NCBI RefSeq assembly: GCF_011075055.1
Contig: NC_058140.1
Span: 7,550,488 to 7,614,487 of the forward strand
DNA: 64,000 nucleotides
From: Mangifera indica
Taxonomy: Eukaryota; Streptophyta; Magnoliopsida; Sapindales; Anacardiaceae
Reading direction: 5' to 3'
The translations under genes were made by a program, and so were the position numbers. How positions within the stretch are numbered: the first letter of the stretch is position 1; the number at the start of each line of letters is the position of its first letter. This document shows positions 59,374-64,000 of this stretch, piece after piece. The notes beneath the pieces are model-generated. The model made no database searches. It had not been told where the DNA came from and saw only the letters and a program-made list of their open reading frames with translations.

Positions 59374-59991
59374 TAAAACCCTAAAACTGGTAGAGTCAGC
59401 TTTGTTACATAAGCTGTCAACATCGAAGGCAAGGAATACATCTCAGAATTCAATTTTGCAAAGAAAAACACAATTTATTTAACCATAATTAATAGAAATC
59501 CTATATTTTAATTTCTAATATCAGATTTCACTTTCTTTACTGCGACTTAACCGAATCGAATGTTTGAATGAAACTAAAAAGAATAATTCCCAATTCACGG
59601 ACAATGAAATAGAAAACGAAAAAAAAAAAAGGAATAATAAGATAATTATAAAAAAGTAACCATTGTAAGCGTTTAAAGGGATAAACCTGAAATGAAACTC
59701 TGTTTGGTTAAACGGAAAATCTTTCCGCTGAGAAGCGTAATCGTTTGTGGATCATGAAACTGCCAGCGTCGCAGCGACGAAGAAACCCAAAATCAATACT
59801 AAACCCACAATTTATTTATTTATATAGTTTATTTTATCTTTTATTTTTTTTATTTTCTAATGTTTTTTTAAGTTGAGGCTAGCGTAACTTGCACAGCAGC
59901 ATACCCACGTCACCTACCCACGCCTACATTTTACACTGTACGTTTTCCTTAGAGTTATTTAACTATATGGCAAACTACTATTTTCTTAATG
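59374..59991. other. Leader and upstream region of the F-box gene
   Basis: The likely transcript start lies in 59374-59830, since the sequence then turns to poly-T/AT tracts. A purine-rich stretch with AAAACGAAAAAAAAAAAAGG lies at 59610-59630. A leader intron is possible but I cannot fix its borders. Confidence 0.4.
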
Positions 59992-60171
59992 AATAATATT
60001 ATGTGTATCTATTTTTTATATATAATTTATATATATAATAATATGTCATTATATAATTAGATAATTTTAAAATATGTGTCATTATATGATAAAGAAACAT
60101 CTAATCATATGATAATATCTCATCTGTATATATAAATTATATACTAAAAATAGATATATATAATTTTATTG
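59992..60171. mobile_element. AT-rich MITE of about 180 bp
   Basis: Terminal inverted repeats of about 38 bp: AATAATATTATGTGTATCTA at the left against the inverse of TAGATATATATAATTTTATT at the right. The inner part has ATATGTCATTATAT and ATATGATAATATCTCAT words shared with the element at 17835-17992. No target duplication beyond TA or AT can be distinguished in this sequence. Confidence 0.65.
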
Positions 60172-61566
60172 TTTCCTAATCAAGTTACGATGAAATGATA
60201 AAAATTTTTATCTTTTAAATTTAAAAAAAAAATTAGTTTTTCAACCATTATTAAAATTAATAGTTAGTTTTAATAATTTATAAGTATTTATATTATATTT
60301 TTAATTATTATAATAAAATTTGTATCATTCACACAATTAAATATTATAAATAAATTATATTTTAATTTAGATATTATTTTTTAACTTATTTTATCTCATC
60401 CTAAGTAAATTTAAAAAGTAACTATATTAAAATTGATATAAATTAGAGATAAAGATATATTTAATAATAATTTTAGGATAAAATGTTAATTAGCTTGATT
60501 TTTTTTTGTATTTTCAACGATTTTTATAAAAAAATTAAAAATTTTCATTTTAATATTATGGAATAATAATAGTTTATTTAATTTTTCAATTTTCATTATT
60601 ATCATATTTCATAATATTTTAAAATTATTAGTCTTATCATTTAAAATTTAATTATAGAGACAGATTTGAGCTAAATTGAGTTCTAACAACTAGAGAAGAA
60701 GAGAAAAAAGGAAAAGTTATATAAAAAAAAAAAAACTAATTAAAAAATCATAGAAAAGAAAAATATATTAGTGACTTAATCAAATCGAATGAAGGTTACC
60801 ACAACTTTAGTTTGATTTATTCGAGTCAAACGTCAAACAAAGCCGAATTGGCTTGACTCAAATCCACTGTTACCTTGTTGCACTCAAAATGTTGATTTAA
60901 CAATATTTCTATAGGGTAGCTTGGCCTTTGTGCATTTCAGTTTTACATAATTATCTCATATAACATTCACACAAAGATAATATCATAGTGTTATCAAAAT
61001 CACACTAAATCATTAGGTTTACCAAATTCAACTAGGATTTGGTTCGGTTTTTAGGTAAGTGTTGACTAATTTGGGACTTACAAAACCCGATAAAATTTGG
61101 TTAATTGGAAAAAAATTCTTTAAACAAAGAAACTCGGTTTAAAAATTTACTGTTTACATACTTTATTTAATATTAAAATTAAAAAACATCAAAAATTCAA
61201 AATTCAAAAGACCTAGAATTATAGTTAAACTTCTCTCCAAACTCAAAAGTCAAAAGTGAAGAAACTCTTCTTACTTCTCAAATCTCAAACTAAAAAGCTC
61301 AACATCCAACCCTATGATTTTCATTCGGTAAAGGTAAATGAGGCGTCAAAGTTGCCTCCATTATCCTTCTTTAATTTGCAGTGGATATTCTTTTCTGTTT
61401 TGGTATATATTCCGTTTTGTTAATTTTCTTTTTTCTTTTTTGTTAGTGTTTGATTTTGTTTTATTGTAGGATATGATACCATTTTTCTTATGGTGTGATC
61501 AACCCGAGAAGCTTGGAGAATCGATTGAATTTGACTTTTGGAACTTTCTCAAGTCTGAATTTTTCA
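60172..61566. other. AT-rich intergenic DNA
   Basis: No gene is supported. Long A/T runs; nothing recognisable. Confidence 0.45.
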
Positions 61567-61575
61567 TTTGCTTAA
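61567..61575 (+). repeat. Left 9-bp target duplication TTTGCTTAA
   Basis: Exact copy at 62440-62448. Confidence 0.92.
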
Positions 61576-62439
61576 AGCCAAAGGACTAATTCCCACCCAA
61601 AGTTTATTGATTTTTTAAGTTATTACCTTTTTAACTAAAAAAATCTTATTTTCTCACTTATAGATGGTTAAAGTTAACGAAACTCTAACCCCTTAAAATT
61701 TTATCTTCTTTTCTCCCTTAAACTATAAAAACTAACAATTTTTCTCTAGCCAAGTTTTAAAAAACAACATTTTCCCCCTAGGGTTTAGTTTTCAATTTCG
61801 GCTACATCTTCAATGCCATCACTAGCAGTCTCTTCCTCCCGACACTTGCTCTTCCTTCGATGGTGTCTCTCTCGTCATCTCTCCCTTCTTTAACCAACTA
61901 TTCAAGTGGAGAAGATGAAGCTTGTCGTCTTCTCTAATGAAGACAAGGGATATCGCCTTCATCTAGAAAGACAGTTGTCTCCTAGAAAAGGATGAGTCAT
62001 CTGGAAGAGGAAGATGACTCATCTTCTTTTGGGAAAATGATCGTCTTCCCAAACAATTTGTCTTCCTAAAAGAGCAATGCATGATCGTTAGAGAGAGAAG
62101 AGATGATGAGGTAGACCATTGGAGGAAGAGGAATCATTAGAAGAGAGAAATCGTTAGAGATGGCACTGGAGGAAGTGGCCAGATATTGAAATTAAACCCT
62201 AGGGGGAAAAGTGATTTTTTAAAACTTGGTCTAAGGGGGAAATTGTTATTGTTTAGGGTTTAAGAGGAGAAAAAGAGATAAATTTTTAGTTTATTTTTAA
62301 TATTATAGATAAAATTATGATTTTACCCTTAAAACTAACATATTTAATAGCCTATGAGTAATTAAATAGAATTTTCAAAATTAAAAGGTGGAAATTTGGA
62401 AAAAAAAATATTCTTTGGATGGGAATTAGTCCTTTGGCC
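61576..62439. mobile_element. Mutator-like foldback element, 864 bp
   Basis: Starts AGCCAAAGGACTAATTCCCA and ends with its near-inverse TGGGAATTAGTCCTTTGGCC. The flanks carry a perfect 9-bp duplication TTTGCTTAA. Both arms contain the AAACCCTAG/CTAGGGTTT and CCCCTTAAA blocks also seen in 14256-14897, so it belongs to the same family. The middle (61800-62190) is a CTTCGTCTTC/GAAGATGA-rich inner palindrome. Non-coding. Confidence 0.92.
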
Positions 62440-62448
62440 TTTGCTTAA
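62440..62448 (+). repeat. Right 9-bp target duplication TTTGCTTAA
   Basis: Exact copy of 61567-61575. Confidence 0.92.
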
Positions 62449-64000
62449 CAATAAAGTACTGGTTCTAGTTTTGTTTACCCGTGCTAAAATATGAGGTTTT
62501 ATTGGCTTGTGAAACTTGGTCATTTATTGCTTTTATTTGCTTTGTTAAAGTTGACAACCTAACGTTAGTTGAAGGCATTTCATATCTCACTTGCTTAATT
62601 GTAGAATTGGTTTTGCTTATGTTTTCTTTGCTAAAAAACTATGTGGTTTTGTTGGCTTGCGAAACTTTATCATTTACTATTTTTGTTTGCTTAAAGAATT
62701 TTTTTTTTTTTTTTGGCTTTGTTGAAGGTATTTCATATCACAATTCACAACTTCGTTAGTTGTTTCTTTTATATAACTAATTTATAAAAAAGTTCTGAAA
62801 AAACTCAAAACAAGTGTTGCATTTCTTTAATATTTTTTTATATATAAATAGTCAAATCCTTTCCTCTATCTAAACTATCAACAAAAATATGTCATTTATT
62901 TGATAATTATATCAAAATGGGGCAATTGAACAATAACTAGTGATTAGCTTTTAATCAGTAGTTCATTTTAAGTGTAAATTTTTGTAGCTTATATTATATA
63001 ATTATGCTAAATCAAGTAAATCCCATCTATGTCATTAAACTTACATGTATGTTGATTATAACAAAAACTTATTGTAATTAAATTTTTGTTTTTGTAATTG
63101 AACACAATGAAGGTTGTTAACAAACCTTCTTGTAACCCTATTTACGTTTATTGGTCTTTTGAGGAATTGAAATTTGGAAGAGGTTACGCTACTGAAACTG
63201 TGAATTCGTTGTAGGGTTTTAAAACACTGATAACTGGCAACGTAATGAAATTAAAAATTTAAAAATCATAAAATTGTAAAACCCTAACCAGGATACCTAT
63301 TTTAAAACATATTTAACATGAACATTCAAAACAACCATAAGGTGTTTTTGGCGGCTCCTTCAAGTCTTCACGTGGCAAAGAAACAAATGTTATCCAATCT
63401 TCTTGAGGCGTCGTCCTAGTATCCACGTGGAGCACAAACACGGGAGGTTGTCTAGGAAGAAGGTTGATAGGGCTCCTATGTTGGATGATCGGTGTGTTTA
63501 CAAGAAAAGAGAAATTTAGGAAAAACCAAGGCGGCTACTAGGGTTCTTTATTGTATGTAGTTATTTTGTTATGTTAGATTTTAATTAAGTCACACCTATA
63601 ATTTGTGTGTGCAGGAATCTGTGTCTCATTAGAATTTAATCCAACAACATCTCCATCAACATATGTGTACGGGTGGCACACTTGCACTTATTAAACTATG
63701 CACTAAGGACACAAAAAAGTGCCACCTGGTATGTCACATGCATTGCATGGTTGGACAAGGCTTGTCTAGTTGTGTCATACATGTTAATTTTGCATAGTGC
63801 CAAATAACATTATACACACCAAGTCAAACTTGGTCAAAGCATGGTCACCCAGATTCTCTCTTTCTCTAAACACTAGGATTGTCATCAAACGATCATTGCC
63901 TATAGGTTTGAATTAACCCTTATATGCGTATGACCTATAAGCTCTATATTGAACCTATAGTGTCAGAATTTGGATCAAATTCAGACATTGACCAAGATTG
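62449..64000. other. AT-rich intergenic DNA to the window end
   Basis: No coding region is supported. The open frame at 62481-62759 contains two imperfect copies of a phrase (VLLACETWSF and VLLACETLSF, about 150 bp apart), so it is a small tandem duplication rather than a recognised gene. A patch of balanced composition lies at 63340-63530 without recognisable similarity. Confidence 0.4.

Noticed and set aside
1..64000. tRNA or other structured RNA genes
   Set aside because: I saw no cloverleaf with A and B boxes while reading; the methionine-tRNA-like words at 12713-12727 and 38339-38350 are retrotransposon primer sites. A covariance-model scan would be decisive.

Overview
This window is nuclear DNA of a flowering plant, most likely a eudicot. 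It is very AT-rich and gene-poor, with spliced genes that have short AT-rich introns, and it carries plant-type LTR retrotransposons (Ty1/copia, chromodomain Ty3/gypsy), a LINE, hAT, Mutator-like and PIF/Tourist-like elements. No species can be named from the sequence alone.

Host genes. I can support three gene loci and one relic. (1) An apparently intact four-exon S-like ribonuclease T2 gene lies on the minus strand (29428-30478, 227 aa). (2) A second copy with identical exon lengths lies about 21 kb away on the same strand (50568-51952). It has a stop codon in its last exon and seems to have lost the TATA-box segment. (3) A strongly decayed exon 2 of a third RNase T2 copy lies at about 15709-15850. 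(4) An intact intronless F-box/kelch-repeat gene lies at 57949-59373 on the minus strand. The RNase copies form a local, dispersed duplicate family.

Transposon layout. At 2.2-2.9 kb there is a diverged foldback element. At 5.77-7.22 kb there is a copia fragment without its reverse transcriptase core. From about 7.2 to 15.4 kb there is a decayed hAT transposase gene. It is broken by a full-length chromovirus (7342-13442, two 713-bp LTRs, PBS and PPT visible) in its upstream part and by a 642-bp palindromic Mutator-like element (14256-14897, perfect 9-bp target duplication) in its coding region. From 17569 to 28701 there is a copia element (A, plus strand, perfect 5-bp target duplication ATCTT) that was inserted into a Tourist-like MITE. 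Element A later received an AT-rich MITE in its 5' LTR, a hAT MITE in gag (perfect 8-bp target duplication), a second copia element in opposite orientation (B, about 20899-25118) and a Tourist-like MITE. From 31.0 to 33.5 kb a 170-bp inverted repeat frames tandem repeats and a 450-bp almost pure A/T tract. From 37692 to 41121 there is a copia element (C) whose pol stops at the 3' LTR with no RT. LINE remains follow at 41.9-44.3 kb, then hAT MITEs at 46.7 and 49.8 kb within and beside gypsy-LTR-like DNA, and a second well-preserved Mutator-like foldback element at 61576-62439.

How it fits together. Only the RNase T2 gene and the F-box gene look functional. Every autonomous transposon is dead. 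The stops in the chromovirus are all of the kind made by C-to-T or G-to-A changes, as expected for old methylated DNA. No bacterial, viral or operon-like system is present.
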